Positions 34,731-44,224 are shown, counted from the stretch's first letter. The stretch is 44,701 bases of DNA from Vulcanimicrobiota bacterium (GCA_003161435.1 PMOS01000039.1:1-44701); one strand, 5' to 3'. Translations and numbers: made by a program. Notes: generated by a model not told the origin, from the sequence alone.

Positions 34731-37700
34731 CGGGTCGCGCTCAGCGCGGCGGGTTTGGCGACGGCGACGGCCATCCGCACGAACCCGCTCAAGTCTCCGG
34801 CGAGCAGTTCACGGCCGCGCGCCGACGCCGTTCGCAGCGCGTGCTCGGCGAGCAGCTTGCGGAGCACGGCGAATGCTTCGTCGTCCAGCTCGTGGACGAC
34901 GAGCGGCGTCGGGCCGAGCCGCAGCGCGTGATCGCGGAGCACGAACAGCTCGCCGCCGGTCATGCCGCTCGCGAGGTTTCGTCCCGTCGGGCCAAGGATC
35001 GCCACGGTACCTTTCGTCATGTACTCGCACGCGTGATCGCCGGCGCCTTCGACGACGACGGTCGCGCCGCTGTTGCGCACCGCCAACCGTTCGCCGGCGG
35101 TGCCGCGCACGAACGCCTGACCGCCGCGCGCGCCGTAGAAGCAGGCGTTGCCGATCGCCGGTTCGTCACCGCGGCCCACGCCGCGCACGACCAGCAAACC
35201 GCCGCTCATCCCTTTGCCGACGCCGTCGTTGGCTTCACCGTCGAGCTCGAGCGTCAGGCCCGCGCTCAAGAACGCGCCCCAGCTCTGACCGGCGCTGCCC
35301 GCATAGCGATAGGTGGCCGGCGACACGTGCTCTCCGCGCGCCTTGCGTATCGTGGCATCGTACGCAAACCGCGCGCCGACGGCGCGATCCGCGGGCGTGA
35401 TGCGTTGGGTTCCACCGGCGATCGCCTCGTCGTCGAGGTGTGCGTTGTCGATGCGCGCGAAATCGATCGGCGCGCGCGTCTCGGGCAAACGCAAGAGCTC
35501 GTCGAGATCGACGCCGCGGGCGCGGTCGTATCGCGGCCGCACGAGATCGCTGCGGCCTTGGATCTCGACCAACGAGCGTGCTCCGAGCGCGGCCAACCGC
35601 CGCCGAACGTCGCGGGCGACGAAGCGCAGGAACGTCGCGGCATCCTCGGCGGTGCCGGGAAACTTTCCGCGTAACACCGCGTCCTGGGTCGCGATCCCGA
35701 CCGGGCACGTGTTTTGGTGGCACTGGTGCGCGTAGATGCAACCCAGCGCGATCAGCAGCGCGGTCCCGAAACCGAACATGTCGGCGCCCAGCATCGATGC
35801 GATCACGACGTCGCGACCGGTCTTGAACCCGCCGTCGACACGCAACGCAACGCGCCCGCGCAGGCCGTTGGCGACGAGCGTGTGGTGCGTCTCGACCAAA
35901 CCGAGTTCCCACGGCAGCCCGCCGTGCTTGATCGAACCGAGCGGCGACGCGCCCGTCCCGCCGTCGTGTCCCGCGATGTGGACGACGTCGGCGCGCGCTT
36001 TCGCCACGCCGCTCGCGACGTAGCCGATCCCCGATTGCGCGACCAGCTTGACCGCGATCTTCGCCTTCGCGTTGGCGCGGCGCAGGTCGTAGATCAGCTG
36101 CGCGAGATCTTCGATCGAATAGATGTCGTGGTGCGGCGGCGGCGAGACCAGCGTCTGGCCGGTGACCGCACCGCGCAACGCGGCGATCTCGGCGGTGACC
36201 TTGAAGCCGGGGATCTGACCGCCCTCGCCGGGTTTCGCACCCTGCGCGATCTTGATCTCGAGCTCTTCGGCCGTCGCGAGATACTCCGGTGCGACGCCGA
36301 AGCGCGCCGAAGCGACCTGTTTGATCGCGTTGAGCGTGCGCGTCGGATCCTCGCCGCCTTCGCCGCCGTTGCTGCGCGCGCCGGCGAGCTTCGCGCCCAG
36401 TGCGACGGCCTCGTGCGCCTCGGGGCCGAGCGCTCCGAGCGACATGGCCGCCGTCACGAACCGCGCCACGATCGCGTCTTCGGACTCGACCTCGTCGAGC
36501 GGGACCGCGTCGCCCAGCGGGACCGGCTCGATCAGATCGCGCAGCGCGATCGTGTCGCGCGCCTCCAACTCATCGGAGAGCGCGAGGAACGCCGCGTCGT
36601 CGCGCGCGACGATCGTCTTGCGCAGATTCTTGAGCAGCATCGGGTCGAAGTGGTGCTTGACGCCGTCGCGACGATACCGGAACAGCCCGCGCTGCGGCGG
36701 CTCGGCTCCTTCGCGCGACAGCGCCGTCCAGGCCCGTAGATCGGCTTCGATCTCGTCGAAGCCGAGCGTCGGCACGTGGGTCGCCATTCCGGGGAAGCAC
36801 ATCGCGACGAGGTCGCGGCCCAAGCCCAATGCCTCGAACGTCTGTGCGCCGACGTACGAACGCAACGTGCAGATCCCGAGCTTGGCGAGCACTTTGACCA
36901 GCCCGGCGCGCAGGGTTTCCAGCAGCGGCGTGGCCGATCCGGTTTCCGCGACCGCGGCGCGCGCGACCAGCCAGGGCGCCACGACGTTGGCACCGGCCGC
37001 CATGACCGCCGCGCAACCATGCGCATCGCGCGCGAAACCGTCGCAGGCTGCGATCGAGGCCTGCATCCGCAACCCGGCCGACGTCAACCGTTGGTGCACG
37101 GCGCCCGCCGCGAGCACGGCCGGCACCGGCAACTCGGCGCAGCGGTCGTCGAGCACCAGATATGTCGCACCGTCGCGCACGGCGCGCTCGGCTTCGTCGC
37201 AGATCGCGCCGACGCGCGCGCGCAGCGAGCTCGGCCCGCAGTCGAGGGCGATGCGGTGCGGCACCAAGCGCGCGTCGTAGGCCAGCGAGTCGAATGCGCC
37301 CTCGTCGAGCAGCGCGGTGTCGACCGAAACGATGCTGCCGGGAGCCGGAACGTCGCCGTTCGTATCGCCGCTGCCGACGAACGCGCGCATGTCGAACACG
37401 AAGCCTTCGCGCAGGGCGTCGATCGGTGGGTTGGTCACCTGCGCAAACCGTTGGCGCAGGTACTCGGTGACCGGCATGCGCCGCTCGAGGAACGCCGGGG
37501 CCGCATCGTCGCCCATCGACCACATCGGCTCGACGCCGCCGGCGAGCGACGACACGACCTGTTTCATCTCGTCGGCGGCGTAGCCGAAGCGCACCAGATC
37601 GCGCCGCAACGTGTCGGCATCGACGACCGGCGGCGTCTCGGCCGGCGCTTCGAAGCGCCACGACGCGACGATCGAGCGGAAGTCGGAATTTTCGCGGCGC

Positions 37701-38872
37701 AGCGCCCGAAAGGCGTCGGGCCGGATCAGCTCGCCGGTCGCGAAGCGCACGACGATGCGTTCGCCCGGACCGAGGCGGCCGCGCTCGACGATCGCATCGT
37801 CGCCGAAGTCGACCACGCCGGCCTCGGACGCCGCGAGCACCTTGCCGGACTCGGTGCGGCACCAGCGCAGGGGCCGGAAGCCGCTGCGGTCGAGCGCGGC
37901 GCCGACGCGGTCACCTTCGGCGAAGACGATCGCCGCCGGACCGTCCCACGGTTCGACGGTCGGAACGTGCGCGTCGTAGTAGGCGCGCAGCCGCTCATCG
38001 TCGTCGATCGCCGGCGAGAGCATGAGATCGACCGCTTCGTCGACGCGATACCCAGCGCCGACCATTGCGTCGAGCGCGACGTCGAACTCGAGCGAATCGC
38101 TCGCGCCGCGCGGGGAGAGTACGCCGCGGGCGCGCATCCAGGCACGGTTTCCGGTGATCGTGTCGATCTCGCCGTTGTGCGCGATCGTGCCGAACGGCTG
38201 CACGAGCCGCCAGCTCGGTGCGGTGTTGGTGCTGAAACGCTGATGGAACACGGCGAAGCGCGACGCGCACGCCGGATCGCTCAGATCGGCGAAGTAGGCG
38301 GCAAGCTCGCTGGACGAGAGCAGACCCTTGTACACGATCGTCGTCGGGGACGCGCTCACCAGCGTTGCGACGTCGCCGTCTTCGCGCAGCGTGCGAATGA
38401 CCGCACGGCGCACGGAACGCATCCGTTCGCGCGAGTTGCCGGGACCGACGTCGACGAGCAACTGCTCGTATGACGGCGCAGCGGCCCGCGCTTGCGCACC
38501 GAGCACCGACGGGTCCACCGGCGGGACGCGCCAGCGCATCGGTGCGACGCCTTCGCCGCGAATCGCCTGCTCGACGCGCGCGCGCACCGCGGCGGCGGCA
38601 TCCTCGTCGCGCGGCAAGAAGACGCAGACGGCGGCGAGGTGCTGCTCGGGAACGCGCACGTGGGCAGCCGCCAACTCGCGCTGAAGCAGCGCACGCGGGG
38701 TTTCCATGAGGATCCCGGCACCGTCCCCGGTGCGACCGTCGGCGGCGCGCGCGCCACGGTGCTCCATCGCGCCGACGGCGGCCAGCGCGAGTTGGACGAT
38801 TCGGTGTGATGCCTTGTTCGAAAGGTCGGCTAGGAAGCCGACCCCGCACGCGTCATGCTCTTCTTGGCGCAT
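34727..38872 (-). CDS. gltB: Glutamate synthase large subunit
   Basis: GltB makes two glutamates from glutamine and 2-oxoglutarate. It has 1381 residues from ATG 38872, with AGGGG 5 nt upstream. Domains in order are a class II glutaminase with nucleophile C9 after a short propeptide (EEHDACGVGFLAD), central domain, FMN/2-oxoglutarate synthase domain (SNGGEGGEDP, KPGEGGQIPG, HDGGTGASP), 3Fe-4S cysteines C1045, C1051 and C1056 (CIYAHQCHQNTCPVG), and a C-terminal beta-helix (GKGMSGGLLVV, GGQAFVRGTAGERLAVRNSG). No gltD lies on either side, so the partner is elsewhere or a ferredoxin is used. The sequence between 38873 and 38974 holds no gene. Confidence 0.97.
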   Translation of the reverse strand: MRQEEHDACGVGFLADLSNKASHRIVQLALAAVGAMEHRGARAADGRTGDGAGILMETPRALLQRELAAAHVRVPEQHLAAVCVFLPRDEDAAAAVRARVEQAIRGEGVAPMRWRVPPVDPSVLGAQARAAAPSYEQLLVDVGPGNSRERMRSVRRAVIRTLREDGDVATLVSASPTTIVYKGLLSSSELAAYFADLSDPACASRFAVFHQRFSTNTAPSWRLVQPFGTIAHNGEIDTITGNRAWMRARGVLSPRGASDSLEFDVALDAMVGAGYRVDEAVDLMLSPAIDDDERLRAYYDAHVPTVEPWDGPAAIVFAEGDRVGAALDRSGFRPLRWCRTESGKVLAASEAGVVDFGDDAIVERGRLGPGERIVVRFATGELIRPDAFRALRRENSDFRSIVASWRFEAPAETPPVVDADTLRRDLVRFGYAADEMKQVVSSLAGGVEPMWSMGDDAAPAFLERRMPVTEYLRQRFAQVTNPPIDALREGFVFDMRAFVGSGDTNGDVPAPGSIVSVDTALLDEGAFDSLAYDARLVPHRIALDCGPSSLRARVGAICDEAERAVRDGATYLVLDDRCAELPVPAVLAAGAVHQRLTSAGLRMQASIAACDGFARDAHGCAAVMAAGANVVAPWLVARAAVAETGSATPLLETLRAGLVKVLAKLGICTLRSYVGAQTFEALGLGRDLVAMCFPGMATHVPTLGFDEIEADLRAWTALSREGAEPPQRGLFRYRRDGVKHHFDPMLLKNLRKTIVARDDAAFLALSDELEARDTIALRDLIEPVPLGDAVPLDEVESEDAIVARFVTAAMSLGALGPEAHEAVALGAKLAGARSNGGEGGEDPTRTLNAIKQVASARFGVAPEYLATAEELEIKIAQGAKPGEGGQIPGFKVTAEIAALRGAVTGQTLVSPPPHHDIYSIEDLAQLIYDLRRANAKAKIAVKLVAQSGIGYVASGVAKARADVVHIAGHDGGTGASPLGSIKHGGLPWELGLVETHHTLVANGLRGRVALRVDGGFKTGRDVVIASMLGADMFGFGTALLIALGCIYAHQCHQNTCPVGIATQDAVLRGKFPGTAEDAATFLRFVARDVRRRLAALGARSLVEIQGRSDLVRPRYDRARGVDLDELLRLPETRAPIDFARIDNAHLDDEAIAGGTQRITPADRAVGARFAYDATIRKARGEHVSPATYRYAGSAGQSWGAFLSAGLTLELDGEANDGVGKGMSGGLLVVRGVGRGDEPAIGNACFYGARGGQAFVRGTAGERLAVRNSGATVVVEGAGDHACEYMTKGTVAILGPTGRNLASGMTGGELFVLRDHALRLGPTPLVVHELDDEAFAVLRKLLAEHALRTASARGRELLAGDLSGFVRMAVAVAKPAALSATR

Positions 38873-38974
38873 CGGAACCCCTACGATAGTCCATTCCGGG
38901 CGGGCTGTCATTGTACAAACGGCGCACGATCGAGGAACCAGAAACGCCAAACGGGTGTTTTACGCGCCCCAGGC

Positions 38975-39337
38975 TCAGCGACGCTTGCGGAGCGGGCTAT
39001 GCGCCAAGATCACCGTGCGGCGCGCGCTGGAACGAAGTTTCGCGTCGACGTTGGGTTGCCTGGAAAGATTCTTCTTGGCGAACCGTTTCCACTGGAGGTT
39101 GCGCGCGTCGAGCCGCACGTCGCGCCCCTCGGTTCGCGCCTGCGCGATCGTGCGGACCAAGCCGTCCATCTCGGACTCGCCGAGCACTTGAAGGTCGCGC
39201 ACGTCGACCAGCACGGTGCCGAACTCGGTCAGACCACGTTCGAGCTCGCCGAACGCGGTAACGAGATCGGGATCAAGCGCGCCGATGAGGCGCAGGACCA
39301 ACGGACCGGGGACGGGCTGGATCTGGGGTGCGTACAC
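38975..39337 (-). CDS. STAS-domain protein
   Basis: The 120-residue protein is an anti-sigma-factor-antagonist-like STAS fold (LVLRLIGALDPDLVTAFGELERGLTEFGTVLVDVRDLQVLGESEMDGLVRT, with the usual strand-helix order, here quoted in parts: LRLIGALDPDLV and VLVDVRDLQVLG). At the position where SpoIIAA-type proteins carry the phosphorylated Ser the sequence reads LGESEMDGL, so a serine is present nearby. The C-terminus is very basic (LRSSARRTVILAHSPLRKRR). It might act in partner switching, but no anti-sigma kinase gene is near. Confidence 0.75.
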   Translation of the reverse strand: MYAPQIQPVPGPLVLRLIGALDPDLVTAFGELERGLTEFGTVLVDVRDLQVLGESEMDGLVRTIAQARTEGRDVRLDARNLQWKRFAKKNLSRQPNVDAKLRSSARRTVILAHSPLRKRR

Positions 39338-39482
39338 GATCGCTCCTCAGGGATTGGCTACCCCTTAGATACGCCGCGCGGCTGTGAAAAGTTTGAGAGC
39401 AACCTGCGAAATCTCCCCGGGCTCGACCCTGGACTTGGCTTCGTGGGCGGATCGGCCGAAGGCCGAACAGCCTGTCCTGAGT

Positions 39483-40637
39483 TTATCCTTCACATCCGAG
39501 CGCGACCATCATCCGGTACCCGACCTCCAAGGCGCGCTCGTCGATGTCGAACCGCGCGTTGTGGTGCGGGTACGCGCTGGCGTCGCCGCCGCGCGAGCCG
39601 ACGACGAAGTACGCGCCGGGCCGCTCTTCCTGCATGAACGACATGTCCTCGGCCCACATCACGATATCGTGTTCGACGACGTTGCCGGCGCCGATCTCCC
39701 GCGCACCGACCGCTCGCACGACGTCGTTGATCTCGCGCGCGTTCACCGTCGGCGGATACGACCAATGGTAGTCGAACTCGTACTCGAACCGCAGCGCGGA
39801 CGACAAACCGTCGATGATCCGCCGCATCCGTTCCGGCATCGAGCGGCGAACCTCGGCGTCAAACGCGCGCACGGTGCCTTTCATCTTCGCCTCGTCGGGG
39901 ATCACGTTGAACGTCGTGCCGCTCACGAACTGTCCGACGGTCACCACGGCGGGATCTTTCGGCGCGGTCTCGCGCGACACGATCGTCTGCAGCAGCGTGA
40001 CGACGTACGCACCGGCCGCGACGGGATCGACGGCGAGCTGCGGCATCGCACCGTGACCGCCCTTGCCGCGGATCGTCAAATCGAACTCGTCGGCCGAGGC
40101 GAAGAAGGCTCCGTCGCGCACGCCGATCTTGCCCACCTCGAGACCGCTGAACAGGTGCAGCGCGAAGGTGCGATCGACGTGCGGGTTCTCCAGCGCACCG
40201 TCGTCGATCATCTTCTTTGCGCCGGCGTGCCCCTCTTCGCCGGGCTGAAAACAGAACACCAAAGTTCCCGGCACTTCCGCGCGCCGCGCGACCAGCGTCT
40301 TCACCGCTGCAAGCAAAATCGAAACGTGCCCGTCGTGCCCGCAGGCGTGCATCACGCCGGCGCGCTGCGAGCGGTACGGTACGTCGTTGAGCTCGGTGAT
40401 CGGCAGCGCATCCATGTCGGCGCGCAGCAGGGTGACCGGTCCGGGCTTGCCGCCGCGCAGCGTCCCGAGCACGCCCGTCAGGCCGATCCCGGTGCGAACC
40501 TCGTCGAGGCCGAGCGCGCCGAGCTCCTCGGCGACGAACGCCGCCGTTTCCCGTTCCACCATCGACAGCTCGGGCGCCGCGTGCAGCCGGCGTCGGGTCG
40601 CGACGAGCTCGTCGTGCGGGATGGCGGTCGTAGTCAT
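39483..40637 (-). CDS. M20-family metallo-amidohydrolase
   Basis: The 384-residue zinc amidohydrolase is of the M20D group (hippurate hydrolase, IAA-amino-acid hydrolase, N-acyl-amino-acid deacylase). Metal ligands and catalytic residues are in MHACGHDGH (C99, H101), QPGEEGHAGA (E134, E135), ALHLFSG and HHNARFDIDE near the C-terminus. The dimerisation domain carries FDLTIRGKGGHGAMPQ. It cleaves N-acyl or N-aryl amino acids; the natural substrate is unknown. It is divergent from the acyl-CoA ligase gene with 77 bp between starts, so a functional link with the released acid being CoA-activated is possible but unproven. Confidence 0.92.
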   Translation of the reverse strand: MTTTAIPHDELVATRRRLHAAPELSMVERETAAFVAEELGALGLDEVRTGIGLTGVLGTLRGGKPGPVTLLRADMDALPITELNDVPYRSQRAGVMHACGHDGHVSILLAAVKTLVARRAEVPGTLVFCFQPGEEGHAGAKKMIDDGALENPHVDRTFALHLFSGLEVGKIGVRDGAFFASADEFDLTIRGKGGHGAMPQLAVDPVAAGAYVVTLLQTIVSRETAPKDPAVVTVGQFVSGTTFNVIPDEAKMKGTVRAFDAEVRRSMPERMRRIIDGLSSALRFEYEFDYHWSYPPTVNAREINDVVRAVGAREIGAGNVVEHDIVMWAEDMSFMQEERPGAYFVVGSRGGDASAYPHHNARFDIDERALEVGYRMMVALGCEG

Positions 40638-40714
40638 CGACGGGTCTTCTTCACCGCCTCGTCCGATCGCCTCCGGTTGCAGGAGGGCGGGCGGGCGCTG
40701 CCGTCCATCTCAGG

Positions 40715-42376
40715 ATGGCGCTTGGATCTTACGCCCACGGGGCCAGCTCCGTTCCGCTCCTGGGCGAGACGATCGGCGACAACCTCGACCGGATCGCGCG
40801 GCGCTTCCCCGAGAACGACGCGGTCGTCTCGGTCCATCAAGGCGTCCGATTGACGTACGCCGAGTTCGCGGCCGAGACCGATCGGTTGGCCAAGGCGTTC
40901 ATCGCGGCCGGCGTCGCGCACGGTGAGCGGGTCGGGATATGGTCGCCCAACTCACTCGAATGGGCTCTCGCGCAGTACGGCACCGCGAAGGCCGGCGCGG
41001 TGCTGGTCAACGTCAACCCCGCCTATCGCCTGTCCGAGCTCGAGTACGCCTTGCGGCAGAGCGGCGTGAGCACGCTGATCACGCTCGACAGCTACAAGAC
41101 CAGCGAGTACTTGGCGATGGTGCGTGAGGTGCGCGGGTCGCTCCCTGAGCTGCGCGAGGTGGTGATCGTCGGCGAGACACAGCCGCTTGCCGGTGAGATC
41201 GACTGGGCCGAATACATGGAACGCGGCGGGCGCTGTTCCGACACGAAGCTCGCCGAGCGCAAGGCGCGCTGCCAGTTCGATGAAGCGATCAACGTCCAGT
41301 ACACCTCGGGAACGACCGGGTTCCCCAAGGGCGCGACGCTGTCGCATCACAACATCCTCAACAACGGCTTCTTCATCGGCGAAGGCTGTCGCTACACGCA
41401 GGACGACCGCGTCTGCATCCCGGTACCGTTCTACCACTGCTTCGGGATGGTGCTGGGCAACCTCGCGTGCACGACGCACGGCGCCGCGATCGTCATTCCG
41501 AACTGGACGTTCGACCCCGAGCTGACGCTCCGAGCAGTCGTCGCCGAACGCTGCACCTCACTCTACGGTGTGCCGACGATGTTCATCGCCGAGCTGGCGC
41601 TGCCGAACTTCAAGGACTTCGATCTCTCGGCGCTGCGGACCGGGATCATGGCCGGATCGCCGTGCCCGGTCGAAGTGATGAAGCGGGTGCAGAGCGAGAT
41701 GCACATGCCCGAGGTGACGATCTGCTACGGGATGACCGAGACGTCGCCCGTCTCGACGCAGACGATGACCGACGACCCGCTCGAGAAGCGGACCGGCACG
41801 GTCGGTCGCGTCCATCCGCACATCGAGGTGAAGATCGTCGACGGCGACGGCGCCATCGTGCCGCGCAATGTTCCGGGCGAGCTGTGCACGCGCGGCTACA
41901 GCGTGATGCTCGGCTACTGGGAGAACGCCGAGGCCACCGCCGGCGCGATCGACGCCGCGCGCTACATGCACACCGGCGACATCGCGACGATGGACGACGA
42001 CGGCTACGTCAACATCAGCGGGCGCATCAAGGACATGGTGATCCGCGGCGGCGAGAACGTCTATCCGCGCGAGATCGAAGAGTTCTTGTACACGCACCCC
42101 GCGATCAAAGACGTCCAGGTGATCGGTGTCCCGGACGAGCGCTACGGCGAGGAGCTGTGCGCCTGGGTGATCGTGCACGAAGGAGCGGAGCTGACCGAAG
42201 ACGGCGTGCGGGAGTACTGCCGCGGACAGATCGCCCACTACAAGATTCCGCGCTACGTGATGTTCGTCGACGGCTGGCCGATGACGGTGAGCGGCAAGGT
42301 TCAAAAGTACAAGATGCGCGAGGAGTCGATCGCCAAGCTCGATTTGGAGAGCGCCGCGAAGATCGTCACCGCCTGA
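40715..42376 (+). CDS. Acyl-CoA synthetase (AMP-forming ligase)
   Basis: The 553-residue ANL-superfamily enzyme activates a carboxylic acid with ATP and CoA. Motifs are YTSGTTGFPKG (196-206), the acyl-pocket region VPFYHCFGMVLGN, GMTETSPVSTQT, HTGDIATMDDDGYVNISGRIKDMVIRGGENVYP, and the catalytic lysine K528 in TVSGKVQKYKMRE. It resembles medium- to long-chain fatty acyl-CoA ligases. The last 32 codons (42281-42376) reappear, 89% identical, at 43584-43679 on the far side of the next gene. The 24 bp after the stop lead to a convergent lipoprotein gene. Confidence 0.93.
   Translation: MALGSYAHGASSVPLLGETIGDNLDRIARRFPENDAVVSVHQGVRLTYAEFAAETDRLAKAFIAAGVAHGERVGIWSPNSLEWALAQYGTAKAGAVLVNVNPAYRLSELEYALRQSGVSTLITLDSYKTSEYLAMVREVRGSLPELREVVIVGETQPLAGEIDWAEYMERGGRCSDTKLAERKARCQFDEAINVQYTSGTTGFPKGATLSHHNILNNGFFIGEGCRYTQDDRVCIPVPFYHCFGMVLGNLACTTHGAAIVIPNWTFDPELTLRAVVAERCTSLYGVPTMFIAELALPNFKDFDLSALRTGIMAGSPCPVEVMKRVQSEMHMPEVTICYGMTETSPVSTQTMTDDPLEKRTGTVGRVHPHIEVKIVDGDGAIVPRNVPGELCTRGYSVMLGYWENAEATAGAIDAARYMHTGDIATMDDDGYVNISGRIKDMVIRGGENVYPREIEEFLYTHPAIKDVQVIGVPDERYGEELCAWVIVHEGAELTEDGVREYCRGQIAHYKIPRYVMFVDGWPMTVSGKVQKYKMREESIAKLDLESAAKIVTA
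42281..42376 (+). repeat. Direct repeat copy within the acyl-CoA ligase gene
   Basis: These last 96 bp of the ligase gene match 43584-43679 at 85 of 96 positions, in the same direction. The two copies enclose the lower-GC lipoprotein gene. Confidence 0.88.
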
Positions 42377-42400
42377 GGGACGACGATCTTCCTCCGCGTT

Positions 42401-43492
42401 TTAGATCAAACTGAACTTCACGACGGTACCATTGCCGGCGTCTGTATACCAAATGCTCGAAACTGTAGGGTCAAACGTGATCCCCGGAACAGGGCCGCCG
42501 GACTGCGGATTCGGATCCGGAATCGTGAACGTCGTCTGAAGACCCGATTGTTGGACTTGGGTCATGCCCGTGCCGAGCACGTAGTACGGGCGACCGCCGG
42601 CAATCCCGCCATAAGCGACCGGTAAATAGTTCCCTTCGGTCCACGGCACCCCGACTATCGACATGAGGGTGCCACTCGTCGACATCTTGGCGAGGCGTCC
42701 GGAGCTGCCGTTCGTCGCTGTAAAAACGATACCGTTCAGATCAGACACCAAGTCTGTAGGAGAGTATCCCGATAAACCAGTGGGAAACTCGGTTAACGTT
42801 CCGCTCGTCGTCGCCCGCCCGATGAAGTTGTCATTGGGCTCGACGAACCAAAGGTTATTGTCAGGCCCCGTAATGAGCCAACCGGGCGTCTTCACGAGGG
42901 TGACGCCGGGAACGAATGTACCGCTGGTACTGATCTTGTCGAGTCCATTACATCCACGGCAACCAGAAACCGTGACCCATAAATTGCCGTCCGGACCCGC
43001 GGTCATACCGTTGATGTGTCCAAGAGTCGTTGCATTATACGTGTACACTGTGAGCGCCGAACCGTCCGTCTTGATCGAGCCGTAGAACGCTGACGGGCCC
43101 AGGCTGCTGAAAGCAGCGAACCAGATCTTCCCGTCGGGACCCACAGCCACGATGAAGGGATGTACCTGATTACCGGCTTGATCGGGAATTGTGTACTCCG
43201 TCAAGACCCCGGCTGAGTTGAACTTCGCAAGGATTCCGGAATGTGATGGACCGTTTCGAAAGCTTTCGGCGACCCACACGCTGCCGTCCGGCGCTGTCGT
43301 CACTCCTTCAGGTTGCGCCAATCCGTTCGGCAGTGTATACACGGTGATGTCGCCGACGCTCTTTGTATGTCGCACCTCACCTAACTGCGCTGTGCCCGGC
43401 ATCGTCGACGATGCGCGATTCCCGCCCGAGCAGGCCGTGAAAAACAAAACAAGGCAGCCGAATAACCAAATTAACCGCGTCGGTTTGAACAC
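42401..43492 (-). CDS. Vgb-like beta-propeller lipoprotein
   Basis: The 363-residue protein has a lipoprotein signal ending in LFFTAC and then blades of the virginiamycin B lyase/SMP-30 type (LPNGLAQPEGVTTAPDGSVWVAE, with GPDGNLWVT and GPDNNLWFVE as further blade cores). The lyase active-site residues cannot be confirmed, so antibiotic cleavage should not be assumed. Base composition is clearly lower in GC than the neighbours: I count 26 G+C of 60 at 42721-42780. The gene lies between two copies of the ligase 3' end, which suggests it arrived as a cassette. A cysteine pair (SGCRGCNG) sits mid-protein. Confidence 0.85.
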   Translation of the reverse strand: MFKPTRLIWLFGCLVLFFTACSGGNRASSTMPGTAQLGEVRHTKSVGDITVYTLPNGLAQPEGVTTAPDGSVWVAESFRNGPSHSGILAKFNSAGVLTEYTIPDQAGNQVHPFIVAVGPDGKIWFAAFSSLGPSAFYGSIKTDGSALTVYTYNATTLGHINGMTAGPDGNLWVTVSGCRGCNGLDKISTSGTFVPGVTLVKTPGWLITGPDNNLWFVEPNDNFIGRATTSGTLTEFPTGLSGYSPTDLVSDLNGIVFTATNGSSGRLAKMSTSGTLMSIVGVPWTEGNYLPVAYGGIAGGRPYYVLGTGMTQVQQSGLQTTFTIPDPNPQSGGPVPGITFDPTVSSIWYTDAGNGTVVKFSLI

Positions 43493-43583
43493 CCAATCCC
43501 CCTCGCGCCGTTCGGCGTCCCTACGATGATAGCAAGCTCAACGTTGGACAGCAAGTCGCCCCATACACAGATAGGTGCCAAGA

Positions 43584-43679
43584 ATGACTGTCAGCGGGAA
43601 GGTTCAAGAGTACAAGATGCGCCAGGAGTCGATTCCCAAGTTCGATTTGGAGAGCGCCGCGAAGATCGTCACCGCGTAG
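43584..43679 (+). pseudogene. Detached second copy of the acyl-CoA ligase 3' end
   Basis: This 96-bp stretch matches the end of the ligase gene at 85 of 96 positions, and the frame is kept to a stop: MTVSGKVQEYKMRQESIPK then FDLESAAKIVTA, against MTVSGKVQKYKMREESIAK and LDLESAAKIVTA in the intact gene. Five of the eight in-frame nucleotide changes alter an amino acid, and the stop codon differs (TAG against TGA). No upstream part of the gene is present. It is the outer boundary of the lipoprotein cassette. Confidence 0.88.
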
Positions 43680-43713
43680 CGACGACCTTCGCGACATTCA
43701 CGGCGCCGTTACC

Positions 43714-43789
43714 GCAGCGGAGGCGTTCCCTCACGCCGTAGCGCAGCGGAGGCGTTCCCTCACGCCGTAGCGCAGCGGAGGCGTTCCCT
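43714..43789. repeat. 29-bp tandem repeat, 2.6 units
   Basis: Units at 43714-43742, 43743-43771 and a partial unit at 43772-43789 are identical over their shared length. The last unit breaks off at the stop codon (43788-43790) of the histone-like gene. Each unit has a short GGCG/CGCC stem. It lies directly after the detached ligase fragment. Confidence 0.85.
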
Positions 43790-44123
43790 ACTTCTTCGCC
43801 TTACGCCCGCGCGGCTTGCCGCCGGTGGCTTCTTTGATCTTCGCGGTGACGGTTTCGACGAGATCCGCCCCTGTTTCGAGGATCTGACCCGCCTTTTCCA
43901 GCGTCTTGCCGGCCTTGCGCGCGCCGCCGAGGGCTTTCTTTGCGGTGCTCGAGGCCTTCTTCGCGGCCTTCTTCACGCCGCCGGTGAGCCGTGCGACCGG
44001 GCTCTTCTTTCGCGTTGTCTTCTTGGCGGCCGACTTCTTGGCGGTCGACTTCTTGGCGGTCGTCGTGCGCGCGGCGCTCTTCTTCGCGCCCGCTTTCTTG
44101 CGACCGCGTTTGGCTGCTGCCAT
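43788..44123 (-). CDS. Histone H1-like basic protein
   Basis: The 111-residue protein has a Lys/Ala-rich N-terminal half with AKKS/AKKT repeats (KSTAKKSAAKKTTRKKS), a middle SPVARLTGGVKKAAKK, and a more ordinary helical segment (GKTLEKAGQILETGADLVETVTAKIKE, in part) before a basic tail RGRKAKK. It should bind DNA non-specifically as a nucleoid or compaction protein. It resembles the C-terminal tail of the PHP-domain protein at 9338. The start is ATG, with GGGAGC about 7 nt upstream. Confidence 0.8.
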   Translation of the reverse strand: MAAAKRGRKKAGAKKSAARTTTAKKSTAKKSAAKKTTRKKSPVARLTGGVKKAAKKASSTAKKALGGARKAGKTLEKAGQILETGADLVETVTAKIKEATGGKPRGRKAKK

Positions 44124-44224
44124 ACGTATCGAGCTCCCTTTCGGTTAGCGATGGGATCGTTGACCGTACACGTTCCCGGCGCGACGTCCGGACAAACGCA
44201 TGCTTGTGGTCGCCGGTTCGGCGT

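Noticed and set aside
36776..38473. Long plus-strand frame inside gltB
   Set aside because: Shadow of gltB. Its translation is Arg/Ala/Val-rich without domains.
42401..43492. Streptogramin (virginiamycin B) lyase
   Set aside because: The fold fits, but the protein is a lipoprotein and I cannot identify the lyase catalytic residues.
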